In this document: in pieces, positions 51,922 through 61,023 of the stretch
Layout of the letters: each line of letters begins with the position of its first letter
Numbering within the stretch: position 1 is the stretch's first letter
Source: Flavivirga algicola
Lineage (GTDB): Bacteria > Bacteroidota > Bacteroidia > Flavobacteriales > Flavobacteriaceae
Length of the DNA: 64,000 bases
Assembly (NCBI RefSeq): GCF_012910715.1
Contig: NZ_JABBHF010000003.1
Coordinates: forward strand, 310,001-374,000
Direction: 5' to 3'
The notes under the pieces: generated by a model
Seen by the model: the letters and a program-made list of their open reading frames with translations, nothing else
The model's database searches: none
Told to the model about the DNA's origin: nothing
Position numbers and translations under genes: made by a program

Positions 51922-54456
51922 TCAAAATTTATAAATCACATTTCCTAAAAATGCTCTAGGTTGTTGTGGTATTATGGTGCTCCATCCTTTGTAATAAACT
52001 TCGTCTGTGAAATTGTTTGCCTTTATTCCAACTCTAAATGTTGAGGTTTCGTAATAAACAGATGCATTAAAAATGGTATAACTAGGTAACTCAAATTGCC
52101 CCGACACACCATTGTTCATAGTATTGTATTTAGAAGCTCCATTAAGACCTACTCCTAAGCCTATATTTTTTAAAAAGCCATTTTCTTGAAATTGATAATC
52201 TACCCAAGCTGTATACACATTTTCTGGACCAGATTCAATATTCCGCCTTCCTAAAAGTTCTTGTGAAATGGTTTTGGTAATTTTGCTGTCGTTATAAGAA
52301 TAGCCTATTCTTAGGTTTAGCCCATCAACTGGATTTGCATTGACTTCAAACTCTATACCTTGGCTAACTATTTTGTCTATATTAATACTGGTTTGACCAT
52401 TTACTGGGTCGTTGGCCCTCATATCTTCCACCGAAATATTGTAATAACTCACGCCCAAATTTAATCTGTTATTAAAAAGATTATTTTTAAATCCAAATTC
52501 ATATTGTGTGGCTTTGGTTGGGGGTAAAGTTTCAACAATGGTTTGTCCAGAATTAAGGTCTACAGATATTCTAGGATCATTATTTATAAAACCAGTTTGA
52601 TAATTACCAAATACAGAGATTATGTTAAGTATGGGCTGGTAAACAATTCCAAGTTTTGGAGCAAAAGAGGTTTTTGTATAGTCATCATCTTTGGTAGATT
52701 TATCCCCGTTTTGGTTAAAGTAGTCTAAACGGAGCCCTATCATCGCGGATAATGATGGTGTGAAGTTAATAACATTAGAAGCGTAGAAGGCAAAAGTTTG
52801 AGATTTTGTCTCTATATTGTTTGCAGGAAGGTTTGCAAAAATAGGATTAAAGACAGACTGGCTATGTGGGTATTCTGTTTCTACAACATCTGGTGTAAGT
52901 GGACTGTCTATTAAAGCACCATTGGGTAAAAAGAATCCATTTAGAAGAGGAAAACCAGTACTGGGATCATTTTCTTTGTTTCTATTATAGGATGTGTTTT
53001 TTACATAATCAAGGCCTAATACAAGTCTGTTTCTTATTTTTCCTAATTTAAAATCCCCAGTAAAGTTTTGTTGTAGATTTAAACTTTCAATACCGCTATC
53101 CTGTTCTAAAACCAATCTAGTGAGGATGTCTTCTTGTAATAACCCTTCAAAAAAAAGATTGCTTCCAACTATTAAAGGGTAAGTAGGGTCACTGGGGTCT
53201 GGTAATGGTCTTAAAAAGAATTTACCAGCACCTTCCAATAAATAGGAATAGTAGCCTTCACTTTCGTAACTACCACTTGAAAAAGCCGTTTGCGATGTCC
53301 ATTGATCTGATAATTTATAATCTGCTATAAAACGTGTATTTAAAACAGGGTTTTCAAGATAGATATTATTATTTGTAAAAGATGCTTCGGGATTTACACC
53401 AAACTCTTTTGGAGAAGTACCATTAAGTGGATAACCTCTTCTTAAAAATATCATACTGGGGTTAGTTTGTTTTGTTTTAGAATATTCTATACCTAAGGAT
53501 ATGTTAAGTCTGTTATTTACTCTATAAGAAAGAGATGGTGCAATAAAGAATGTTTTTATGAATCCAGCATCTTGAAAACTTCCTTGATTTAGGTATGAAC
53601 TATTTATTCTAAAATAAGGCCCGTTTTTACCGCCCAAAGGTGTGTTAAAGTCTACCGAAATTCGATGAGAATCGAAAGACCCCATTATATAGGAAACACT
53701 TCCACCAAAACCTTCAAAAGGCTTCTTGGTAACCACATTTATGAGGCCTCCCAACGAATTAGCCGTACTGCCAAACAATGTGGCCGACGGTCCTTTAAGC
53801 ACTTCTATTCTTTCAATATAAGAGGGATCTACCGAACTAAAAACAGAACCAGGTACACCATCAATAAGGCTAGGTTGTACAGGGAAACCTCTTAAAGAAT
53901 AATAGCCTGTACCGTCTATTGATCGCCCTGTTGCTTGCCACAGTGTACTTAAACCTGTTGCATTTTTTATGGCTTCATCAAAGTTTATGGTTATTTGCGA
54001 CTCTAATAATTCTGAAGTAACCGTACTATAAATTTGTGAATTTTCTAAATCCTTAAGTGGTAATTTTGAAACATAGGCTGTCTTTTTACGAGAAAATTTA
54101 TTCTTTCGGTTGCTATTAACTATAACTTCAGAAAGAAGTTCGTTTCCTTCGTATAATACAACGGTTCCTAGAGATTTATATTCGTTATTTGATATGGTAA
54201 AGTTAATTTCTCTTGTTTTAAAACCTATGTAGGAAAAAACAAGTGTATAATTGCCGTTTACAATATTTGTAATTTCAAAGGTTCCATAGTCATTGGATTG
54301 AACACCTTGAGTGGAATTTTTAACTAAAACATTAACCCCTGATAGTGGCATTTGTGTATTGTTTACAATAATACCTTTTACATTTCCTGTTTGTGCATAA
54401 GAAAAGGAAAATAGTAAAGACGTTATGATGCTTATCCCTGTAAAAATATTTTTCAT
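51922..54456 (-). CDS. TonB-dependent siderophore receptor
   Basis: This 844-residue outer-membrane transporter has a signal peptide (about 1-21, ending SYAQ), a carboxypeptidase-regulatory-like domain (about 24-105), and a plug domain with SLRGFPVQPSLIDGVPGSV and VLKGPSATLFGS...GLINVVTKKP. It ends in a large beta-barrel terminating FLGNVIYKF. The plug motifs are those of hydroxamate/ferrichrome-type siderophore receptors. It is the first gene of the minus-strand operon with two small membrane proteins and the PepSY protein. A perfect palindrome overlaps its promoter. Confidence 0.93.
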   Translation of the reverse strand: MKNIFTGISIITSLLFSFSYAQTGNVKGIIVNNTQMPLSGVNVLVKNSTQGVQSNDYGTFEITNIVNGNYTLVFSYIGFKTREINFTISNNEYKSLGTVVLYEGNELLSEVIVNSNRKNKFSRKKTAYVSKLPLKDLENSQIYSTVTSELLESQITINFDEAIKNATGLSTLWQATGRSIDGTGYYSLRGFPVQPSLIDGVPGSVFSSVDPSYIERIEVLKGPSATLFGSTANSLGGLINVVTKKPFEGFGGSVSYIMGSFDSHRISVDFNTPLGGKNGPYFRINSSYLNQGSFQDAGFIKTFFIAPSLSYRVNNRLNISLGIEYSKTKQTNPSMIFLRRGYPLNGTSPKEFGVNPEASFTNNNIYLENPVLNTRFIADYKLSDQWTSQTAFSSGSYESEGYYSYLLEGAGKFFLRPLPDPSDPTYPLIVGSNLFFEGLLQEDILTRLVLEQDSGIESLNLQQNFTGDFKLGKIRNRLVLGLDYVKNTSYNRNKENDPSTGFPLLNGFFLPNGALIDSPLTPDVVETEYPHSQSVFNPIFANLPANNIETKSQTFAFYASNVINFTPSLSAMIGLRLDYFNQNGDKSTKDDDYTKTSFAPKLGIVYQPILNIISVFGNYQTGFINNDPRISVDLNSGQTIVETLPPTKATQYEFGFKNNLFNNRLNLGVSYYNISVEDMRANDPVNGQTSINIDKIVSQGIEFEVNANPVDGLNLRIGYSYNDSKITKTISQELLGRRNIESGPENVYTAWVDYQFQENGFLKNIGLGVGLNGASKYNTMNNGVSGQFELPSYTIFNASVYYETSTFRVGIKANNFTDEVYYKGWSTIIPQQPRAFLGNVIYKF

Positions 54457-54484
54457 TCAATAAGGTTTGGCGCTTATAGATTCG

Positions 54485-54513
54485 TTATTTTTATTTAGAA
54501 CAAATAAAAATAA
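54485..54513 (-). promoter_or_regulatory. Palindromic operator at the siderophore-receptor promoter
   Basis: A perfect inverted repeat with 12-bp arms (TTATTTTTATTT and its complement) and a 5-bp centre lies 29 bp upstream of the ATG. A near-consensus -7 (TTTATTTG) on the minus strand crosses its centre. A Fur-like iron repressor is the most likely ligand, by analogy with receptor genes in general. Confidence 0.65.
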
Positions 54514-54723
54514 TATGCTTGCGCAAATCTATTAAGAATGATTATAAATAAATCGTTTTTTTTACTTTTTTTTTTATGAAAATATTTTTCAGGGCTGAAA
54601 ATCAGTTGATTAATATGCAGGAAAAGTTCAATAAGATTAACTAGCTGTCTACTAACGTGTCGAATATGAAACGTGGTGTACTGAAAGCCACCATGATTTC
54701 ATATTCATTGTTGGGTGTAGTTT

Positions 54724-55023
54724 TTATTCGGTCATTCTGTTTTTCAGGTCCATTCGCTCATGAAGTATTCTTATAACTTCAATTCTATTAATTGAAATTA
54801 TTTCATAGAATATAATATGCTTTCCAGATTTAAACCCGAGAAGATTTTTATTTATTCCGTCATATTCCTTTCCGACATTAGGATTTTCTCCAATACCATT
54901 ACAGGCAATTTTTATTGTTGCGTAATATTTGTCAGCTTGTTTTTCCGACCATTTTTCAAAAGTATAATCCCAAATATTGTTTAAATCATTTATGGCTTTT
55001 TGTCTTAAAATAACTTTAGCCAT
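54724..55023 (-). CDS. RelE/ParE-family toxin
   Basis: The 99-residue protein has the ParE/RelE fold: VILRQKAINDLNNIWDYTFEKWSEKQADKYYATI, IGENPNVGKEYDGINKNLLGFKSGKHIIFYEI, and IEVIRILHERMDLKNRM. The last helix and IRILHERMD are typical of ParE gyrase toxins. It overlaps the antitoxin gene by 8 bp and is translated after it. Confidence 0.92.
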   Translation of the reverse strand: MAKVILRQKAINDLNNIWDYTFEKWSEKQADKYYATIKIACNGIGENPNVGKEYDGINKNLLGFKSGKHIIFYEIISINRIEVIRILHERMDLKNRMTE

Positions 55024-55267
55024 TTTTTCTTTTTTCAGATTTTAATCTTTTTAAATTTTCGTCAAAGTCAAAATCTTCAACTAGAGGACTATTTAAACCC
55101 TCTTGTATTGCATTTCGTAAAGCAATTACTTTACTTTCTTCATTTTCTAAAAGTCGAAGTCCAGCCCTGATAACTTCACTTACATTTTTATACCGTCCCG
55201 CTGAAACCTGACTTTGTACAAATTGATCAAAATAATTTCCAAGTGATATAGATGTATTTTTCATCAT
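55016..55267 (-). CDS. ParD/CopG-family antitoxin
   Basis: The 83-residue protein has an N-terminal ribbon-helix-helix (KNTSISLGNYFDQFVQSQVSAGRYKNVSEVIRAGLRLLENEE) and a disordered acidic tail that wraps the toxin. It should repress its own promoter together with ParE. First gene of the pair, with an operator inside its promoter. Confidence 0.92.
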   Translation of the reverse strand: MMKNTSISLGNYFDQFVQSQVSAGRYKNVSEVIRAGLRLLENEESKVIALRNAIQEGLNSPLVEDFDFDENLKRLKSEKRKNG

Positions 55268-55282
55268 TTATAATTTTATATT

Positions 55283-55314
55283 CAAATATACCAAAAATTG
55301 GTAAATTGATCAAA
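55283..55314 (-). promoter_or_regulatory. Autoregulated promoter of the toxin-antitoxin pair
   Basis: On the minus strand -33 TTTG (55314-55311) and -7 TATATTTG (55290-55283) are separated by 20 nt. A perfect dyad TACCAA-N3-TTGGTA (55289-55303) fills the spacer, ideal for ribbon-helix-helix antitoxin binding. Confidence 0.8.
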
Positions 55315-55319
55315 TTGCA

Positions 55320-55469
55320 TTATTTAGTTTGAATTACACCCAAATTTAATATATCTCTACCATTGTCATCCTGGTCGTTTTGGTCAAAAGCTTCATAATG
55401 CAAACCTAATAAAATCCTAAACTTGCTGTAGCTTATTGAATTTTGTAAATAGATACCTTTATAACTGTT
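55320..55469 (-). pseudogene. Fragment of a third TonB-dependent receptor
   Basis: Fifty codons remain on the minus strand, between two stop codons. The translation contains KGIYLQNSISYSKFRILLGLHYE, trimmed here to its key parts YLQNSISY and ILLGLHYEAFDQND, with a DDNGRDILNLG segment. That matches the mid-barrel strands of ferrichrome-type receptors, where YLQ..ISY..F..LLGLRYD is typical. No start, plug or C-terminus is present. It lies upstream of the toxin-antitoxin promoter and next to the siderophore operon. Confidence 0.7.
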
Positions 55470-55662
55470 TTAAGGCAGAATTCGAAGCAATTTGGACAAA
55501 ATTAAGTTTAAGTCACTAATATTTGAGTAAATGCGTCAATTATTAAATGATGAGTTTTTAATTACATTATTTAAAGTGTTTAAGCTATTTTTCTTGGTCT
55601 CTTTACTAATTTAATTTCTGTTTTATTGATTACTTTATTGTAAGAGGTTAAAATTATTTTTA

Positions 55663-55681
55663 TAAATTTGTTAAAACAAAT
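55663..55681 (+). promoter_or_regulatory. Promoter and operator of the marR-type gene
   Basis: The -7 element TAAATTTG (55663-55670) overlaps a perfect inverted repeat ATTTGTT-AA-AACAAAT (55666-55681). A bound dimer would cover the promoter, implying autoregulation. The same dyad recurs at 56169-56190 and 61024-61037. Confidence 0.75.
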
Positions 55682-55699
55682 ATTGTTTTGGATAAGCAT

Positions 55700-56155
55700 A
55701 TGGAACTAAGCAAAATTGTAGATATAGAACAAATAAAAAAAGATATAACGCCTAGAGAAAAGGTGGTTGCCAATATTCAAGTAAGAGGTAATCGTTTTTT
55801 TTCGTTATTTGCTAAGCACTTGAAACCGTATGGTATTAGTGAAGTACAATTTAATGTGCTAAAAATGTTGAATACAAAACACCCAAAACCGTTATCTGCA
55901 GGAGAAATTTCGAAACTTTTAATAAGTCAGGCATCCGATGTTACAAGAATTATAGATAGGATGTTGAAAAAAGGCTTAGTAAACAGGGAAGTACCACAAG
56001 AAAACAGACGAATGATTTTAATCTCTTTAACAAAAGAGGGCTTGAAGAAAGTTGAGGAAACAAAAAATGTGGTGAATGACATTGTAAGTGCCACCCATGT
56101 ATGGTCTGACCAAGAAGTAGATATTTTAAACAAGCTATTGGATAAGCTAGAATAA
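55700..56155 (+). CDS. MarR-family transcriptional regulator
   Basis: The protein has 151 residues from ATG 55700. The winged helix-turn-helix core is visible: RFFSLFAKHLKPYGISEVQFNVLKML, GEISKLLISQASDVTRIIDRMLKKGLVNREV, and the wing RRMILISLTKEGLKKVEE. MarR proteins usually repress exporters and release DNA on binding small phenolic or similar ligands. Here the next two genes are a barrel protein and an MFS exporter. The open frame extends to a TTG at 55688, but ATG 55700 is preferred. Confidence 0.9.
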   Translation: MELSKIVDIEQIKKDITPREKVVANIQVRGNRFFSLFAKHLKPYGISEVQFNVLKMLNTKHPKPLSAGEISKLLISQASDVTRIIDRMLKKGLVNREVPQENRRMILISLTKEGLKKVEETKNVVNDIVSATHVWSDQEVDILNKLLDKLE

Positions 56156-56168
56156 AAAAATTTTACCC

Positions 56169-56190
56169 AATATTTGTTAAAACAAATATT
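56169..56190 (+). promoter_or_regulatory. MarR-type operator before the barrel-exporter operon
   Basis: A perfect 10-2-10 inverted repeat (arms AATATTTGTT and complement) starts 14 bp after the marR stop. A partial repeat TTGTTAAAACA follows (56189-56199). The barrel-protein ATG lies 17 bp downstream, so the site overlaps the leader or transcription start. Confidence 0.7.
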
Positions 56191-56206
56191 GTTAAAACAT
56201 TAATTT

Positions 56207-56839
56207 ATGAAAAAAATTAAAAAGTATATCATATTAATTACAGCATTTGTTTGTTGGAGCAAATTAATGGCCCAACAACCTCCATTGCCTGTGGAAATCT
56301 TTGGAGGACACAGGGCACTATCGTATCAGCATGTTATAAACAAAAAAATATTTGAGAAACGGTTTGGTTTTTTTAATATCACCACCTTTGATGCAGAATA
56401 TAAAGAAGATCCCAGAAATGTATACCTCATTTCAAGTATGTTTTCTTATAATATAGGCAAGGGTTTCTCCGCTGGCCTAGGAGGTGAAATACAAAGACCA
56501 GGTGCTTTTGTATATGTAGGGGCACAATATGCTTATACCACACAACAATTGTTATTCGTTTTATTTCCTTCTATGAATCTTAATGGGTATAAGCAATACT
56601 CTCAGTTTGCTTTATTAGAATACCGTCCTAAGCTTAATGAAAATTACAGAGGCTATTTTAAAATGCAATTTCTTGTTACTACAGATTTTCATAATTACGA
56701 TAGAGGGTATCAACAATTTAGGTTGGGCTTACAACGAGAGAATATCCAGTTTGGATTGGCAACTAACTTTGACCAGTTTAATTCCAATGCCATTACAACT
56801 AACAATTTCGGTTTCTTTGTAAGAACATTATTTTTTTAA
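56207..56839 (+). CDS. Outer-membrane beta-barrel protein of the MarR cluster
   Basis: This 210-residue protein has a signal peptide (about 1-22, ending LMAQ) and a small barrel (FFNITTFDAEYKEDPRNVY, IGKGFSAGLGGEIQRPGAFVYVGAQYAY, YSQFALLEYRPKLNENYRGYFKMQFLVTTDF, FGFFVRTLFF with C-terminal Phe). It might be the outer-membrane partner of the exporter 23 bp downstream. No family name can be given. Confidence 0.65.
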   Translation: MKKIKKYIILITAFVCWSKLMAQQPPLPVEIFGGHRALSYQHVINKKIFEKRFGFFNITTFDAEYKEDPRNVYLISSMFSYNIGKGFSAGLGGEIQRPGAFVYVGAQYAYTTQQLLFVLFPSMNLNGYKQYSQFALLEYRPKLNENYRGYFKMQFLVTTDFHNYDRGYQQFRLGLQRENIQFGLATNFDQFNSNAITTNNFGFFVRTLFF

Positions 56840-56862
56840 CTACTAGCATTTAATAATTAAAA

Positions 56863-58107
56863 ATGAAGGAAACGATGTGTCGTCTTATTAAAAAAACAAA
56901 GATGTCAGAATTTGAATTTATTGCTTTAATGGCCTTTTTAATGGCTAATGTTGCATTAGCTATAGATGCCATTCTACCTGGTCTTACAAATATAGGGGTG
57001 TCATTAAATGTTGCAGAGGGTTCAGATATACAGGGTGTTATAACGATGATTTTTTTAGGTATTGGAGTTGGTGAATTAATTTTTGGAACACTTTCGGATA
57101 GTTTTGGACGAAAACCAATGGTATATTTAGGTGTCGGTTTATTTGTAATAGCAAGTATTATCAGTGCCACAGCAACAAGTATAGAAACAATGCTTTTCGG
57201 AAGAGTTTTACAGGGAATTGGGCTATCGGCACCAAGAACAGTTAGTATGGCTATAATAAGAGATTCTTACCAAGGCAATCAAATGGCCAGAATCATGTCT
57301 TTTATTTCAGCAATATTTATCTTAGTTCCTATGGTAGCTCCAATGATTGGACAATTAATTTTAAACACACTTAATTGGCAAGCTATTTTTTATTTTCAGA
57401 TACTTTTTATACTGATAACAATATTTTGGTTTAAGTACAGACAAGAAGAAACGTTGATTAAAGAGAAACGAACAAGATTATCAAGAAAGCTATTTACTAA
57501 TGGATTTAAAGAATTCGTAAAGCATAAGCAAACATTAATTTATACAATAATGGCGGGTCTTATGGAAGGTATTTTTATTCTTTATTTGAGTACTTCCAAA
57601 CAAATTTTTCAAGATCAATACCATCTTATAAAAGAGTTTCCTTATGTGTTTGCGGCATTGTCCTTTGTTTTTGGGATTTCTACATTTTTAAACGGGCGTT
57701 TCGTTGTAAAGTATGGAATGCATAATTTGGTCACCATATCTTTATACTTGTTTTCTCTTACATCATTGATCTATTTATTCGCTTTTTATAATTCAGAAAA
57801 TCCAAGTATTACCATATTGATGTTATTTCTCTTTTTTCAGTTTTTGTTCCTAGGATTTATTTTCGGAAACCTAAGTGCATTAGCTATGCAGCCTATAGGC
57901 CATATCGCTGGTATTGGTGCTGCGATTTTTAGCTTCGTCTCCATGGCTTTAGGAGTGTTTATTGCAAATCTTATAGGCGAATTTATATTGACCACTGTAC
58001 ATCCCTTGTTTTATGCTTTTTTTGCAACAGGTTTAGTAGCTTTGATATTATTAAATATTATAATTTTTGGGAAACAAAAATTGGAGAAATTTCAGTTGTT
58101 AGATTAA
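56863..58107 (+). CDS. MFS exporter (Bcr/CflA-like)
   Basis: The 414-residue protein has 12 membrane segments. The motif A region is GELIFGTLSDSFGRKPMVY and the Bcr/CflA-type block GRVLQGIGLSAPRTVSMAIIRDSYQGNQMARIMSFISAIFILVPMVAPMIGQ is well conserved. Such transporters export drugs or natural products by proton antiport. Regulation by the upstream MarR protein is expected from the operator. Substrate unknown. Confidence 0.9.
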   Translation: MKETMCRLIKKTKMSEFEFIALMAFLMANVALAIDAILPGLTNIGVSLNVAEGSDIQGVITMIFLGIGVGELIFGTLSDSFGRKPMVYLGVGLFVIASIISATATSIETMLFGRVLQGIGLSAPRTVSMAIIRDSYQGNQMARIMSFISAIFILVPMVAPMIGQLILNTLNWQAIFYFQILFILITIFWFKYRQEETLIKEKRTRLSRKLFTNGFKEFVKHKQTLIYTIMAGLMEGIFILYLSTSKQIFQDQYHLIKEFPYVFAALSFVFGISTFLNGRFVVKYGMHNLVTISLYLFSLTSLIYLFAFYNSENPSITILMLFLFFQFLFLGFIFGNLSALAMQPIGHIAGIGAAIFSFVSMALGVFIANLIGEFILTTVHPLFYAFFATGLVALILLNIIIFGKQKLEKFQLLD

Positions 58108-58132
58108 AATAATTGATTAAGCAGGTTATTAG

Positions 58133-58453
58133 TTAAAAGTCATAAACACCTATGGCTTCATAATTCTTCATTTCAAAACTTGTTGAATCCAGTAGTTTTG
58201 CAAATTTAACGGCATCTTCATCTTGCATGAATGTTTTTTGTACATTTTCTACATCCTCTTGACTCCTCCATAAAAAAATATCCATATATCCCACTTCGGT
58301 TTTAACTAAATGTCTGCGAATAAGCCCTGGGCAACGCATACAATAGGTTTTGTTAAATTCTAGTGAAGCTTTGTTGAATTCATCTTCGGTTATTCCGTCT
58401 TTGAGCTTAAATTTGGTGATTTCAATAATCATATTCATGTTTTTTATGTTCAT
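58133..58453 (-). CDS. Dimeric alpha/beta-barrel (antibiotic monooxygenase-like) protein
   Basis: The 106-residue protein has the ferredoxin-like pattern IIEITKFKLKDGITEDEFNKASLEFN, GLIRRHLVKTEVGYMDIFLWRSQEDVENV. That is typical of ABM/NIPSNAP-like dimeric barrels. Several Met codons at the start leave its first residue uncertain (the frame begins MNIKNMNMIIEI). Function unknown. It converges with the exporter gene. Confidence 0.7.
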   Translation of the reverse strand: MNIKNMNMIIEITKFKLKDGITEDEFNKASLEFNKTYCMRCPGLIRRHLVKTEVGYMDIFLWRSQEDVENVQKTFMQDEDAVKFAKLLDSTSFEMKNYEAIGVYDF

Positions 58454-58620
58454 TATAGGAAAGAGATACCAAGCATGACTGTTACCGCTAGTAAAAATAT
58501 CTTTCGTATGTTACTAAGCATCTTTTAACAAAAACGATTGCTATTTTTTCATATCATTTTATGGCCCAAACCTAAGCATAGTTTTTGGAGCGAAACAATA
58601 AGATAGTTTAAGAAAAATAT

Positions 58621-59203
58621 TTATTTACCTGATAGCTTTTTTCGTACCATACTCAAAAACTCGGGAGTAACACCTATGTAGGAGGCTATTTGCACGTTGG
58701 AGATGCGATTGGATAGATTGGGATATCTTTTTAAAAAATACAGATACCGTTCTTGCGTTGTCGAACTAATAGTTTGAAGTACCCTTTTTTGCTGTTCAAT
58801 AAATGAGTTTTCAATAATAATGCGAATATTTCTATCAAATAAGGAGGAATGATCAAATAAATGAAAGACATCATTTTTTTTGATTTGTAAAAGGAGTGAT
58901 GGTTCTAAGGTCTCAATGTTTAAGTCGCTAGACTCATTATTGTAAAAGCTTCCATAGTCGGATATCCAATTATTCTCCACAGCAAATTGAAGGTTGTGCT
59001 GGCTTCCTTTTGTGTCAACTTTATACATTTTCAAGCAGCCTTTAACAACAAAAGTAAAATGGTTGCACACTTCACCTTGTTCTAATATAAAAGCTCTCCG
59101 TTTCAATTTTTTTTTCAATAATTCGATCGTTAAGAATGCCGATAGCGAGATCATCTAAAGGCCAATAATTTGAAAAGTATTCAACAACGGGAGCAGCGGT
59201 CAT
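58621..59203 (-). pseudogene. Crp/Fnr-family regulator split by a frameshift at a 9-nt homopolymer
   Basis: The longest open frame (59154-58621) lacks the normal N-terminus. A second frame from ATG 59203 reads MTAAPVVEYFSNYWPLDD and continues to IIEKK. Removing one base of the A9 run (T9 at 59107-59115 on the plus strand) joins it to LKRRAFILEQGEVCNHFTFVVKGC, giving a normal 193-residue regulator. That protein has an N-terminal cyclic-nucleotide-binding-like domain and C-terminal helix-turn-helix (VQIASYIGVTPEFLSMVRKKL). The break may be true inactivation, slippage-mediated phase variation, or a sequencing error. Confidence 0.85.
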
Positions 59204-59521
59204 TTTTTATAATTAAGTCGTGGGAAAGTGTATGTTTAATATTATTGTATAAATATAAATAATCACGAAATATATTTGTTTGTTTTTTGAAACCCTTTAT
59301 GAGAAAACGATTTTGTGAAAGTTTCTTGTCAACAAGAATTTTGTGATTAAAACCAAATCCTATTTCTTTTGTTAACGCTTTTAGCCAAGCTTCACTGTTT
59401 TGTCTTATTTATAGATTATAACTTTGAGGGATAAAATAATTGGAGTAAAATAATGGAGACTGAATTATAAGTTGTAAATCAAATAATTCAGCCTCCGTTA
59501 GCTTTAATAAAATGTTAAAAA
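59204..59521. other. 318-bp intergenic region
   Basis: It separates the frameshifted regulator from the convergent-tail end of the PKD lipoprotein gene. It contains a terminator-like hairpin at 59455-59496 and no gene that I recognise. Confidence 0.4.
59455..59496 (-). terminator. Possible terminator of the PKD lipoprotein gene
   Basis: A 13-bp stem with one A-C mismatch (59455-59467 with 59484-59496) lies 26 bp after the stop. The T-tract on the minus strand is weak (ATTATTTTA). Confidence 0.5.
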
Positions 59522-60985
59522 TTATAATCCAGGGGCCTCTGGTATAATTTGTTCTGCATCTGTAAAATATGGTCCATCCCACGAAGCTGGTAATTGATGT
59601 ACACTGTTACTCAATTTAAGCTTGTATTCTTCAATACTAGTGTTGCCTCTTTCTGTAAGTCTGGCACCGCCTAAAATAACTTCAACGTTATATTGAGAAG
59701 CGAAGTTGTTATTCTCTACAATAACATCATGAACGCCTTGTACTTTATTACCATTTTCGGCACAAACCGTCATTGCCCATCCATTAGGTTGAGGTTCACC
59801 ATTGCCCATTGTGTTATTAGCTACTACAACCCATCTAGTCGCACTAGATAGACTGTTTTTCACTAATCTTTCATTTTCATTTTCTAAGATGCCTTCTGCA
59901 TGTATTTTAATATTGTGTTTAGTGCGAGCTGCTCTGTATAGTAAATTATGAGCAATAAAAGCTTTTACTAAATATGCAGTTCTAATATTATGTTCTCTAG
60001 GGTCAGACATTTCAACTCCTAATATATTAAGTCCTCTAGATAATACCCATGCTCCAACACCTCTGGATTCATAAATAAAGATGTTTTCTGGCCATATTAA
60101 ATCATCATTTCCTTTTTCTACTACCCAATGTTTAACAGAGCTTCCAATACTAATACCGCCATTAGAACCTCTAATAACATAAACATCTTCCGATGAGTTA
60201 GGAATAGTAACGCGTTCCGAGTTTAAATCTGATATAACCACTCCCTTTGACCAATTTGAAGGAGCCGTTCCACGGTCTACGTTGACTTGTTTAACAATGG
60301 GATCTGCACCAGAACCAATTTTTCCAACCTGTATATTTTCATTTTTATATATACGAATATCTCCAAACGAAGAAAAATCTTGCCCAGCCATTAGTAAGTA
60401 ACGTTTTCCAGATTCCCATTGCGGCCAGCTTGTTTGGTTCGTTAATAATTGAGCTCCAGATGGTGCTCCACTCGTATTGCCAGTCTTACTTATTACCACA
60501 GTTTTCTCACCGCTGAAAACTGTATCTGGATCGGTAACAACAATAATAACAGATTCGTCATCAAAATTACCCGCACTATCCTGGGCTCTTACCCGAACTG
60601 TATATGTTCCAGGCGTTTCGAATACGTGTGCAGCAATTGGACCTCCAATCTGAGAGTTTTTAGATTTACCACTGTGCTTCCATGTACCACTAGTAGGGTC
60701 ATCAAACGTGAAATGATAGCCCAATTCTCGATAAGTATCCAGGTCATCATTTTCATGAGTCGTTCCAATAGCATCAAATTGTACGGCTAATGGAGCAGGG
60801 CCACTAAGTCTACTGGCTTTCAATGTTGTTGAAATATTGGTGTTTTCTGTTGGTGGTGGATCCTCTCCTGGGGTGTTTCCGTCAGGGTCTTCCATTACGG
60901 GGTCATCAGTAACGCATCCTACAAGGCATACAATAAATAGGAATACAGTAAATTTTGCTGTTTTTTTAATTGTTTTAAATTTCAT
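59522..60985 (-). CDS. PKD-domain, right-handed beta-helix lipoprotein
   Basis: The protein has 487 residues from ATG 60985. A lipobox (VCLVGC) is followed by a low-complexity acidic/Pro linker, a PKD domain (about 55-150, GPAPLAVQFDAIGT, TPGTYTVRVRAQDSAGN), and a long parallel beta-helix region (about 170-470, VERVTIPNSSEDVYVIRGSNGG, RTKHNIKIHAEG, GVHDVIVENNNF). Such architecture is found in polysaccharide lyases and carbohydrate-binding surface proteins. No catalytic triad can be named. The frame opens at 61021, inside the operator, so ATG 60985 is preferred. A MarR-type operator and perfect -7 box precede it. Confidence 0.75.
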   Translation of the reverse strand: MKFKTIKKTAKFTVFLFIVCLVGCVTDDPVMEDPDGNTPGEDPPPTENTNISTTLKASRLSGPAPLAVQFDAIGTTHENDDLDTYRELGYHFTFDDPTSGTWKHSGKSKNSQIGGPIAAHVFETPGTYTVRVRAQDSAGNFDDESVIIVVTDPDTVFSGEKTVVISKTGNTSGAPSGAQLLTNQTSWPQWESGKRYLLMAGQDFSSFGDIRIYKNENIQVGKIGSGADPIVKQVNVDRGTAPSNWSKGVVISDLNSERVTIPNSSEDVYVIRGSNGGISIGSSVKHWVVEKGNDDLIWPENIFIYESRGVGAWVLSRGLNILGVEMSDPREHNIRTAYLVKAFIAHNLLYRAARTKHNIKIHAEGILENENERLVKNSLSSATRWVVVANNTMGNGEPQPNGWAMTVCAENGNKVQGVHDVIVENNNFASQYNVEVILGGARLTERGNTSIEEYKLKLSNSVHQLPASWDGPYFTDAEQIIPEAPGL

Positions 60986-61023
60986 CTTAATTGTAGATTT
61001 GGGTTTAATTTGTTTTAACATAT

